Source: Nemertoderma westbladi
Lineage: Eukaryota > Xenacoelomorpha > Nemertodermatida > Nemertodermatidae
DNA length: 27,830 bases
NCBI GenBank assembly: GCA_032718475.1
Contig: JAUCBJ010000885.1
Location: 1 to 27,830, forward strand
Reading direction: 5' to 3'
The translations under genes and the position numbers were made by a program. Numbering within the stretch: the first letter of the stretch is position 1; each line of letters begins with the position of its first letter. Below the pieces are notes generated by a model. The model saw only the letters and a program-made list of their open reading frames with translations. It searched no databases and was not told the origin of the DNA. Shown piece after piece: positions 20,046 through 27,830 of the stretch.

Positions 20046-21136
20046 GTGGTGAACAGGCATTCAATTAGGAAACAGAGTGGAAGGGTTTACTGTGTAAGAT
20101 CACCCATGTTAGTGAACAGGAATTCCATTAGGAAACATAGTGGAAGGGTTTACTATGGAAGATCACCCATGGTGGCGAACAGGCATTACTTTGGGAAACA
20201 GAGTGGAAGGGTTTACTGTGAAAGATCACCCATGGTGGCGAACAGGCATTCCTTTAGGAAACAGAGTGGAAGGGTTTACTATGGAAGATCACCCATGGTG
20301 GTGAACAGGCATTCCTTTAGGAATAGAGTGGAAGGGTTTACAGTGGAAGATAACCCATGGTGCTGAACAGGAATTCCTTTGAAAACAGAGTGAAAGGAAT
20401 TACTGTGGAAGATCACCCATGGTGGTGAATGAACAGGCATTCCTTTGGGAAACTGACTGGAAGGGTTTAGTGTAGAAGATCACCCATGGTGGCTGAACAG
20501 GCATTACTTTAGGAAACAGAGTGGAAGGGTTTACTGTGGAAGATCGCCCATGGTGGTGAACAGGTATTCCTTTAGGAAGCAGAGTGGAAGTGTTTACTGT
20601 GGAAGATCACCCATGGTGGTGAACAGGTATTCCTTTAGGAAGCAGAGTGGAAGTGTTTACTGTGGAAGATCACCCATGGTGGTGAACAGGTATTCCTTTA
20701 GGAAGCAGAGTGGAAGTGTTTACTGTGGAAGATCACCCATGGTGGTGAACAGGTATTCCTTTAGGAAGCAGAGTGGAAGTGTTTACTGTGGAAGATCACC
20801 CATGGTGGTGAACAGGTATTCCTTTAGGAAGCAGAGTGGAAGGGTTTACTGTGGAAGATCACCCATGGTGGTGAACAGGCATTCCTTTAGGAAACAGAGT
20901 GGAAGGGTTTACTGTGGAAGATCACCCATGGTGGTGAACAGGCATTCCTTTAGGAAGCAGAGTGGAAGTGTTTACTGTGGAAGATCACCCATGGTGGTGA
21001 ACAGGTATTCCTTTAGGAAGCAGAGTGGAAGGGTTTACTGTGGAAGATCACCCATGGTGGTGAACAGGCATTCCTTTAGGAAACAGAAGGAAGGGTTTAG
21101 TGTGGAAGATCATCCTTGGTGTTGAACAGGCATTCC
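20046..21136 (+). repeat. 63-bp minisatellite, about 18 units
   Basis: The CCATGGTGGTGAACAGG landmark marks units starting near 20106, 20169, 20232, 20295, 20357, 20419, 20486, 20550, 20613, 20676, 20739, 20802, 20865, 20928, 20991 and 21054, with a degenerate first unit at 20046 and a partial last one near 21116. Units 9-17 are exactly 63 bases and almost identical; units 1-8 vary (62, 64 or 67 bases) and are more diverged. Because 63 is divisible by three and one frame lacks stops, a 191-codon frame at 20550-21125 encodes nine copies of a 21-residue unit (start MVVNRYSFRKQSG). I regard that frame as a by-product of the repeat. Two-state variants (tat/cat, aagc/aaac, agtg/aggg) show a pattern partly repeated every three units. 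Confidence 0.93.
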
Positions 21137-21534
21137 CGTCTTACTAATCCTAAACGTTTCTCCCATTTAAAATTCATATTTTTCACAGTGGCGATAAGTT
21201 AACAGGTGCTATAAAGAAAGACCCGGTGGCGATATTATCCCAGTAGTGGCGTCTTCATGCGCGTTGCTACAGTACGGTTGGGGAATCTTCTATTTACTTA
21301 ACCGATACTTTACCATTCCGAAATCCATATTCAGCAATCAGATATCAGCTTGTATGTTCTAATTGTAGTCCTTCTAAAACTGAAACTATTTGACTGTCAC
21401 TACAGAAAAAAAACCTTACCGGTAGGTGTGTTACAGTAGTACCAAAGTATGTAAAAAACTAAAAAGCAACAAGACCTAGACGTTGCTTGCAATCAGTGAT
21501 CAGCAGACAGCAGCTCCTAAAAACTCAGAACAGA
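21137..21534 (+). repeat. Minisatellite right flank and GGCGATAA motifs
   Basis: The segment about 21117-21198 (TTTCTCCCATTTAAAATTCA followed by CACAGTGGCGATAAG) is also found at about 23808-23898, after a single 63-bp-like unit. GCGATAA-type motifs occur at 21191 and about 21230, and another at 21601. The rest, to the poly-G tract, is unrecognised and non-coding. Confidence 0.6.
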
Positions 21535-21558
21535 GGGGGGGGGGGGGGGGGGGGGGGG
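21535..21558. repeat. Poly-G tract, 24 G
   Basis: The longest homopolymer in the window. G-runs of this kind can form quadruplexes on this strand; the exact length should be treated with caution. Confidence 0.95.
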
Positions 21559-21654
21559 TGACGAGTTCCCAATAACAATACTATTTATAAGGTCCCAGGG
21601 GCGATAAGCTTATGCTTTGCATGAAGACACACTATTTAGATTTACTCTGAAAGG

Positions 21655-22700
21655 AATTCAGAGAGACAGCTGAGGGTTTACGTCAATCTGCCAAACGTCA
21701 TGCTTAGGCTTACAATGATACATTGGAGCGTATAAACCAGCGCTATGGAAATAAACCTGATTTGGTACGTGAAATACAAGTAGCATTAACCTGACAGAAG
21801 AAAACTCGTCGCTGCTTCAATAGAAATAAAAAGCATTCACTTCCTAAAGTGTCTAATGTGCCAGGTGAGTTGCGACGAATTCCAAAACATATTTTTCGTA
21901 CATGGGATCTGGGATGGGAGACGCACGATTTAGCACATTGTGATTTACCTCTGGAGAATGCTGAAAAAATACTATGGGAAGATGATCCTCAAGTGGAGGT
22001 TTTTCTGCTATGTACATTACTAAACAATTAGAAGCAATGAGGAATGCAAGACACATTATTTGTGATGGTCAATACAAGTATAATCACCATGGCACCGGTG
22101 CTGGATGTATTTTAGTGAGATGCCAGAACAGTCGGAAGGGGTTATTGTCTCCAGCTAATTGCTAGCTGGTGAAGAAAAACTATTCCACTCTATTAGTGAT
22201 GGTATTGAAGATGAGTTTGGCGAAGTAGGTCAACCCAGATGCTGGCATTTTGACTTTCAACAAGCAGCAATAAATATGCGCCGCCAAGTTTTCCCTGAGG
22301 ATACTATTCTTTGTTGACTACCACATGGCAGAAGCCATTAATACCTGGTGGGAATGTACTACAGCGACTTTTGGAGACCAACAGTCAATTTCATAATTAG
22401 TGTCATAGCTTCGTCGCGATTTGTATGCATCCAATATGTGTAATACCTCGAATCATGGTGCATCTCCAGAACAACCACCCAGCTAATGCAACGCAACACC
22501 TGGTGTCCACTTAGCATGCTAAAGATTTGCTGGTTAGTTTATCAGTTATTATGGTAGGATGTCGAATTTGTGGTGTCATTGGATAAACGATGGTCCGAGG
22601 AAAACCAACATACTCGAAGGAACAGCTACATCGAGGTGGACCAATAGCAATCAAACGTCGTTGACGAAGTGATGATATCACCAGTGAAAACAGAATCAAC
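21655..22700 (+). pseudogene. Decayed MULE-type transposase
   Basis: Several plus-strand frames must be combined. In order they show GLRQSAKRHA and NQRYGNKPDLVREIQVAL (about 21670-21795); LRRIPKHIFRTWDLGW (about 21869-21920); ITKQLEAMRNARHIICDGQY (about 22013-22075), where the D of ICDG fits the first catalytic aspartate of MULE transposases (pattern ...L......I..DGTF); then RCWHFDFQQAAINMRRQVFP (about 22236-22299), fitting the conserved DFE..AI.A....FP block; and HMAEAINTWW (about 22323-22352), fitting the following H..EAI motif. The glutamine in place of the usual glutamate, plus stops and frame changes, shows that it is inactive. The part beyond 22400 is too diverged to assign. MULEs are cut-and-paste DNA transposons. 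No terminal inverted repeats were found around it. Confidence 0.65.
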
Positions 22701-23152
22701 AAAACCAGGATTGCTTTTCATCTAATTACCATATTATATTTACCTATGGGTAATTGGTGCACTGGTGTCCCTATTGCTGAAGTTGAACGATATATCCCTA
22801 AACAAGCCAGTCACATCGTCTATAACGTCTTTGGAATGAACATCAACGCAGTGCAACAACCTGCATCCGCTTTGCAAGATACCCCCCCCCCCCCCCTTGC
22901 AGCTAAATTACATCCAGAATATAAACCTGTTCTTCTACAGTTTTAATTCAATTCAAGCAAATAACTTTACAGTCTAACTATACCTATACAATAACTATAC
23001 AGTATATCATTTACCTCCACTCCACTCCTATGAAAGTTAACTCATAAATACAACATTTTATTATTGTATGTTGTATAATAAATAATAATACATGTATAAT
23101 ATACTCTATGACCTGGAATCTACAGTATTTTTGGTCGAAATATTTGATATTT
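22701..23152. other. Unassigned stretch with a C14 tract
   Basis: A frame at 22746-22946 (start MGNWCTGVPIAEVERYIPKQ) may be a remnant of the same transposon, but I recognise no family. It spans a run of 14 C at 22882-22895, which makes its frame unreliable. The rest, to 23152, is AT-rich. Confidence 0.35.
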
Positions 23153-23319
23153 AATTCATAGACTAAGCAGTCGCTTGGTCTAGTAGTAACAATCTGGTCT
23201 TTCATTGAGGGGGCCCCAGCTTCAATCTCTGGGTGACGCAGCAGCGCTGTTTGGGCATGGGGCTTTAAATGTTGAAGACAATCTCCACACAGGCTTCCAT
23301 ATTTTACTGGTCGATAAAT
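23153..23319 (+). mobile_element. tRNA-Glu-like SINE, family 2, copy 2
   Basis: Matches 18945-19105 from AATTCATAGACT to TACTGGTCGATAAAT. The tRNA-like head has CTTGGTCTAGTAGTAACAAT and a degenerate B box (GCTTCAATCTCTGGG), so the internal promoter is probably dead. At 23320 it abuts a LINE-A 3' fragment directly; copy 1 instead continues toward the hammerhead motif. Confidence 0.65.
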
Positions 23320-23745
23320 CAGACACTATATAACATTTGAGGTTTCTCATTGGTACCCCCAAGCATGATACTTAAAAACAAAGCCGCCTCCACTGACATT
23401 GTTTTCACCTTGAGGACCAGCCTGAGCACAATCTTATGCTTTGGCGGGCCCGTGGAGAAAATAACCATGGTGTAGTACAGCCCATGACTTTCGTGAGACG
23501 CATCGTAAGGCCTCGTAATTGTTCAGCCCTTGAAGATGACATTAATCTCGCGAAAGTCATGGTTCATAGGGAATTGTGGCGGTGCAATTTTCTTTATAAG
23601 CCGGCATAGCATTCTTAATGCACGCTGCATTGGGGCATGCCAATTATGGGTTACAGAATGGTTGCAAAATTATATTTGTTCAGCCAGCATAGCATCACAA
23701 TGTGCAGCTTCAATGCAGCTGGCCGGGTATAGTAGTATTAGTAGG
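23320..23745 (+). pseudogene. LINE-A 3' copy 4 with extra terminal copy
   Basis: CAGACACTATATAACATTTG at 23320 starts a diverged copy of the LINE-A C-terminal and 3' region seen at 11180-11505, ending near 23650 with GGGGCATGCCAAT. Frames are broken by indels. About 30 bases later, 23682-23745 repeats the last 60 or so bases of the family (AGCCAGCATAGCAT, CAATGCAGCTGG, GTATAGTAGTATTAG). The two terminal segments are arranged head to tail. A tandem duplication, or two independent 3' insertions at nearly the same site, would explain this. Confidence 0.65.
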
Positions 23746-23768
23746 TCGATGAGAACCATGACAACTTT

Positions 23769-24000
23769 GGAAACATAATGGAAGGGTTTACTGTGGAAGA
23801 TCACCCACCGATTATTTTCGCCGAACATACATTACATGGCTTAGTAAGCATAAAAGTTTCTCCCATTCAGAATTCAAATTTGACACAGTGGCGATAAAGA
23901 CCCAGCGCAGCGGCTTTAAAGGACCGGGGGCGATATGTCTCTAAAGGGAGATAAGGGAATTTGAGGGGCTATAAGGTTTCCAGGGGGCGATAAGCCCCTA
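23769..24000 (+). repeat. Single 63-bp-like unit plus GGCGATAA region
   Basis: 23769-23807 matches one minisatellite unit (TGGAAGGGTTTACTGTGGAA then GATCACCCA). The next 90 bases match the right flank of the array (TTTCTCCCATTCAGAATTCA, CACAGTGGCGATAAA). GGGCGATAA-like motifs then recur at about 23891, 23927 and 23984, with related GAGATAAG and GCTATAAG. This copy carries one unit where the 20046-21136 copy has about 18, so it helps define the unexpanded form. Confidence 0.75.
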
Positions 24001-24466
24001 CAAAGCAGCCCCAATAAGGAGGGTGTCTAAAACTGCTTTGTCAGCCCCACACCATGCAGACCAGTACCGTATCAAATAGGCCTAAACAATAAACATAAAA
24101 CTTTTATGGAATGTAGGATGATACAATAAATTTTGATTCAGTGTCAACTGACAGTACAGGCAGTCTTCCATGCTTGCAGTAACACGTTAATGTTTTTATT
24201 AGATTCAGCTCTTATGTAAATTGGGTTTTTGGTGAAAACATGGTTTTCTTCACATGGGGGTAAAATGCAAAGTGAAATATAACAGCAGAAAGTCTAGTGT
24301 ACTTCACATGGGCCGAGTGATTGCTAGGGTAAAAATAATTGTCTTTAATCTTTATTCCATTCACATCACATTGTTACCAACCAGTATATACCTATGTAAG
24401 ATGAAGTCAATAACTTTTCCACCGAAACAGAAATCGATCTTACGATAAATGTCCAGTCCGCCTCAG
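24001..24466. other. Non-coding stretch, nothing recognised
   Basis: No domain, repeat or RNA motif was identified. A TAGGCCTA site lies at 24077-24084. Confidence 0.4.
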
Positions 24467-25042
24467 CAATTCTGCCCTCCTAAGGCAGAGAGGCACGTAA
24501 CTCCAAATTTTGCAGTTTTGAGTTAATATTATTGCAAAATGAAGCACATACTTCAAAGCTATGTACTTTAGACTACTTCTATATACTTCTGATATATCAA
24601 TGACTCCAAATGATGGTTGTTTGACATTTTTATTTGAAATTTACCCAACTCGATTATTGCAAAATTTGGTGTTGTTACAAAGTAAAAAGCACCTAAGTCA
24701 AATTACAAACTCAAAAGAACGTAATTATTGACAATTTTAAATATGAGTTATGTCATTCTGCCATTGTATCCGTTTTATTGTTCATGTGGGTAGGCCTACT
24801 GTACTGTCAGACTGCATAAAGCAAAAACACTTAACTGAGTATAAGTGGCCTCGTTTGGCTCTATAGACATATGGATATGTACGAAAAGTATAAGAAAAAA
24901 CGTATCAGAGTATGCACTATCCAATGAAATCACCCCTAGTAGCTACAGCATACTAAAACCGCATACAAAAAAATTTGGGGCTTGATATTTCAGATTGAGG
25001 TTTTTTGGAGTTACGTGCCATTACCTTTTGAGGGCAGGATTG
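24467..25042. mobile_element. DNA-transposon-like element, about 40-bp TIRs, 576 bp
   Basis: The left end at 24467-24507 (CAATTCTGCCCTCCTAAGG, then GGCACGTAACTCCAAA) and right end at 25004-25042 are inverted copies with a few differences, including a perfect GGCACGTAACTCCAAA block of 16 bases. The interior is AT-rich and non-coding, so the element would be non-autonomous. I could not identify a clear target-site duplication or the transposon superfamily. Confidence 0.75.
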
Positions 25043-25362
25043 TGCTATCATCTTGTGGGCAGAAAGGCATATCTATGACTAAATTATTGCTTGGAATTGC
25101 AGTGACCCACTTATTAGTTGTAGAACACTGTTATATAACGAGTAGAGTGAATACACAGTAGATATTCACACACCCAAAGTTTTAATGGTTGGTCGAAACC
25201 AAAAACGGTTTCGATATTTGAAATCAGTGTACAGTAGTTTAAGCAAATTCCATGCACAAACTCAAAACGTTATTTGTGAAATTTCCAAATATTCAATTCC
25301 AAATTCTCAAAAAGTTATTGCAAAGTTAGTTCTGCAAGGACGGCACTCAATATCCCATGATA
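25043..25362. other. Non-coding stretch, nothing certain
   Basis: A small CGAAACC/GGTTTCG hairpin lies near 25194-25213. No gene is recognised. Confidence 0.4.
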
Positions 25363-25442
25363 GGACAATTTTTCCATGGACAATAGCCCCCTGGTCAATT
25401 GCACCCCGAACAATTGCCCCCGAAGACAATTGCCCCCAATGA
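25363..25442. repeat. Degenerate 16-bp tandem repeat, ACAATTGCCCC type
   Basis: Five units about 16 bases apart follow the pattern GACAATT(G)CCCCC: GACAATTTTT, GACAATAGCCCCC, GTCAATTGCACCCC, ACAATTGCCCCC twice, then decay. The core CAATTG is itself palindromic. Similar dispersed motifs occur in animal repeats, but I cannot name the family. Confidence 0.7.
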
Positions 25443-25587
25443 CACTTACCCACCAAACAATAAATTGCCCACAAGGAAAATTGCATACTCAATACCACCA
25501 TTATAAAATCGTTTCTACAAATGAAGAGCACTCATTGTTACCATTTCTAAGTCATCAGTGTTTCTTGTATGTCATATTTGCTGTCAG

Positions 25588-25745
25588 ATTACAAGAACTA
25601 TGAATTTGGTTATGAAACAGGACACTTTATGCAAACGGCTGACAACAATTAATAACTACATCAACTTGATTCGAACAATAGATTGCGACCTAGGAGCTTT
25701 GCTCACTGCCACGGAACTGAGAGACGATTTACAATCATCAAATGA
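25588..25745 (+). CDS. Candidate internal exon of an unknown host gene
   Basis: A pyrimidine-rich tract and acceptor (TTTGCTGTCAG, ending 25587) precede a 158-base open segment, followed by a near-consensus donor GTGAGT at 25746-25751. The frame starting at 25588 reads ITRTMNLVMKQDTLCKRLTT and continues through INNYINLIRTIDCDLGALLT to ATELRDDLQSSNE. The peptide looks like ordinary soluble helical protein rather than translated AT-rich noise. I recognise no family. The frame stays open upstream to 25558 and stops just past the donor, as expected for an exon. The exon would end in phase 2. No neighbouring exon was found in the window, so confidence is limited. Confidence 0.35.
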
Positions 25746-25751
25746 GTGAGT

Positions 25752-26076
25752 ATCTACTAAAATTTAAAATACCATTTCTCAGCTGCAAGAATAAATTGAA
25801 GTAGACCACAAATACAATTCAAAACAACCGTTCTACTCTCTTCTCTATATTCTATACCGCAGCCTTGTCTATCAATGAGAGACGGGATCCCTGTTGACCT
25901 AGGCAACGACTGAGTCTGTATTAGAATATGAGGATTATCATTCTCTTATCTCGGTTTACGGATGTTAACTGCTAATGTTGGGAGGCATGGCCTGTGGCCT
26001 CTAGTTCCTAACGTGTGACTGTAAAAAGTACTGAGTATTATATAAATACTTAATATATAATATATATATATATACT
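25752..26076. other. Non-coding stretch
   Basis: Contains a TA-rich microsatellite just before 26075. Nothing else is recognised; it may be intron if the exon call is right. Confidence 0.4.
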
Positions 26077-26257
26077 TAGGCCCCTCTCACACGGAGCAAC
26101 ATGTTTCTGCAACTTGTTTCTTAAACTTGTTGCTGGACCCCCTCACTCAGAAAAAACAAGTTGCTGCAACTTGTTGCTAGACCCCTCACACACATAACCT
26201 TCATCACTTTTCAGAAACAAGTTGCAGAAATAAGTAGCTACCTGTGAGGGGGTCCTA
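26077..26257. mobile_element. Palindromic MITE-like element, 181 bp
   Basis: The left end TAGGCCCCTCTCACACGGAG (from 26077) mirrors the right end (TAGGACCCCCTCACAGG when reverse-complemented, ending 26257). Inverted similarity continues through TTTCTGCAACTTGTTTCT. The middle repeats GCAACTTGTTGC and contains the palindromic CAAGTTGCTGCAACTTG. The layout fits a miniature inverted-repeat transposable element. The TA at both borders may be part of a target-site duplication. Confidence 0.75.
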
Positions 26258-26312
26258 AATTACATCACGTCCCAGAATATTATAGTGTCGTAATTCAGTG
26301 ACACGGCCCACT

Positions 26313-26366
26313 CCCCCCCCCCCCCCCCCCCCCTAATTTTTCTACAAATGAATGAATGAATGAATA
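26313..26366. repeat. Poly-C tract (21 C) and AATG microsatellite
   Basis: An uninterrupted run of C occupies 26313-26333. A short (AATG) repeat follows at 26347-26366. Confidence 0.9.
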
Positions 26367-26912
26367 ATTCGTTTAATTTCCTGTACATATGGAGGAATGT
26401 AAATAGGAATCTTAATCCTAATGTAAATAGAAATCTTAATGAGATTGCTTGAAATTTGAAATAGAGATAGTTTCACCTCCCTCCTTCTCCGTGGGTGAGC
26501 CAGAATTTTTTTTTGCTTTCATTCTTTAGCTACAAGCGTTTAAAAAAGTTGTCTCCGGTGATATTTCACCAGTTACACTCCAGTTATTCTTCAACCATAT
26601 AGTGATTTGTTGGTACTGAAGGAAAGCTGGCCATGTAAGGATTCCAAATATGTAACATAATCTAAATTTCGATAAGAAATAGCTGAGATATGAGCGTTCA
26701 AAAGTTGCATGGTTTTGCATCTGCATGAGGCTATTTTATTCTATTAAATAAAAATACCATATTCTAGAAGATTTTGTTTATTTATGAATAGCTACCAAGG
26801 ACTACTATACTACAGGACTGGCATACTGCCTGATCCGACTTTGCTAGCGAAGTCCATTCATTTCATACTGCTGTAAGCTGTACTGCAGTACTGCTACCGT
26901 AGAATGATTTAT
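26367..26912. other. Non-coding stretch, nothing recognised
   Basis: AT-rich; no repeat family, RNA gene or exon with supporting splice sites was seen. Confidence 0.4.
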
Positions 26913-26932
26913 TATACCAGTATACTGGTATA
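26913..26932. repeat. Perfect 20-bp palindrome
   Basis: TATACCAGTATACTGGTATA equals its own reverse complement over all 20 bases. It could be a dimeric protein-binding site or a chance palindrome. Confidence 0.8.
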
Positions 26933-26989
26933 CTTAACCTACAAACAGACAGCTAGACAGTTATAGACAGTTCTGCAGTTTACTGAACG

Positions 26990-27830
26990 TTCGCGCAGTG
27001 AAACTTCCTCCTGTCTGCCTGTCGGTGCCGAATGAGATCAGTGGATCGCCGCGCTACCACGACGCAGTGCAGGCAGATGACGGCTCTCCGTTTAAGTTAT
27101 GGAAGCACTGCCGTCATTTGTATTCAACATTCTGACATTGGCCAGAGTGTCCCGCGCAGCCGCGGGAATTCCGCACAAGAAAGTCCCTGGCGGTTCCTTG
27201 TGACCAACAATACGTCCATTCTACTTCCCTTATCGTGTGTTCCACCGCGACCCCGCACTCCACGAGAACTCCCTCCCATTGCGGAACGCCAACTTCAGTT
27301 GCTCAATGAGCGAGATTTAATTGGGGGCTTTTTGTAGCTGACTGAACCCGTTGTTTCTACGTGGCTAAAGGGAATCGCAGGATACGGTCGCGATACTGAC
27401 ATTTTTGTGAAGCGATCGGAGTTCCAAGTAGCCTATTGCTTTTCTTCTTCCATAACGACGAATATGCAGGTTTCACTTTTGTCAAAGAAGCAACTTACGT
27501 TGCAGGATTCCTGCCCTGGTAAAGGTAATCCCAGAGTTAGACATCACAGGTGATATTTTAGAGGAGGATAATATATTATTTACCCCAGCCCTAACTCGTG
27601 GTGGATTACAACTTGCTCCTCATGCCTCATCACCTCTTATGATGGACCATGGTGTCGGCTGCGTGGGTGGATGCTTTACCTAATGGAACTATACGGTGCT
27701 ACAAACAACTAACTCAAGTAGTGCACATGATTGCGGTCTATTACGGTACAGTACAGTATCTCCCCACTGCCACCAATAGCTGCTTGCCGTATCCTAGCAA
27801 ACACCCTTCTTAATGGAGTACAAAAGAGAT
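26990..27830 (+). other. GC-richer region, possible broken or partial gene, unrecognised
   Basis: From about 26990 to 27340 the sequence is clearly richer in GC than the rest of the window. It holds a 101-codon frame from an ATG at 27032 to a stop at 27335-27337 (start MRSVDRRATTTQCRQMTALR, later PPIAERQLQLLNERDLIGGF). Further plus-strand frames downstream, for example ELDITGDILEEDNILF at about 27535-27580 and TRGGLQLAPHASSPLMMDHG at about 27595-27655, look protein-like but sit in a different frame interrupted by stops. This could be a decayed transposon gene or a spliced gene cut by the window edge. I recognise no domain. Confidence 0.3.

Noticed and set aside
19899-20366. 155-codon frame fusing LINE-A reverse transcriptase to the minisatellite
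   Set aside because: It crosses the border of two different repeats and starts inside a broken enzyme; it is an accidental fusion.
20550-21125. 191-codon open frame of nine 21-residue repeats as a real protein gene
   Set aside because: The frame is open because the 63-bp unit has no stop in that frame and is a multiple of three. No domain, signal or upstream gene structure supports it.
1-27830. CRISPR array or bacterial operon
   Set aside because: The only regular array (63-bp units) has no spacers, and all coding remnants are of eukaryotic transposable elements.

Overview
This window looks like repeat-rich, AT-rich nuclear DNA from an animal, most likely a marine invertebrate. That assignment is inference. 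It rests on animal-type LINEs of the CR1 kind and other LINEs with AP-endonuclease-like domains, tRNA-derived SINEs, a MULE transposase relic, several foldback elements and long poly-C/G tracts. There is no bacterial-style operon. I recognise no complete host gene; the best host-gene signal is one possible spliced exon at 25588-25745.

Layout. 1-6640 is mostly non-coding, with a strong hairpin (644-692), a tRNA-like unit between inverted repeats (1490-1689), diverged 178-bp repeats (2285-2640) and a minus-strand SINE (5076-5378). 6742-7020 is the C-terminal scrap of a LINE, followed by a C19 tract. 8256-11510 holds two inverted copies of the 3' end of one LINE family, called LINE-A here, enclosing a foldback element. 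11815-16460 is a nearly intact CR1-like LINE on the minus strand: ORF1 has a PHD-like zinc finger, and ORF2 (endonuclease plus reverse transcriptase) is broken by one 4-base duplication. 16579-16850 is a second SINE copy. 17838-21250 is a mosaic: an internally deleted LINE-A, a tRNA-Glu-like SINE, a hammerhead-ribozyme-like motif, a LINE-A reverse transcriptase fragment and an 18-unit, 63-bp minisatellite. 21655-22700 is a decayed MULE-type transposase. 23153-24000 repeats the SINE, LINE-A and minisatellite order in shorter form. 24467-26257 holds two elements with terminal inverted repeats, a 16-bp repeat and the candidate exon. 26990-27830 is partly GC-richer and unrecognised.

How the parts relate. 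The autonomous engines visible are the CR1-like LINE, LINE-A and the MULE; only the CR1-like copy is close to intact. The SINEs and foldback elements would need enzymes supplied elsewhere. The most unusual signals are the type I hammerhead fold at 19201-19247, next to tRNA-like promoter sequence, and the 63-bp array whose unit recurs once, with its right flank, 2.7 kb away.
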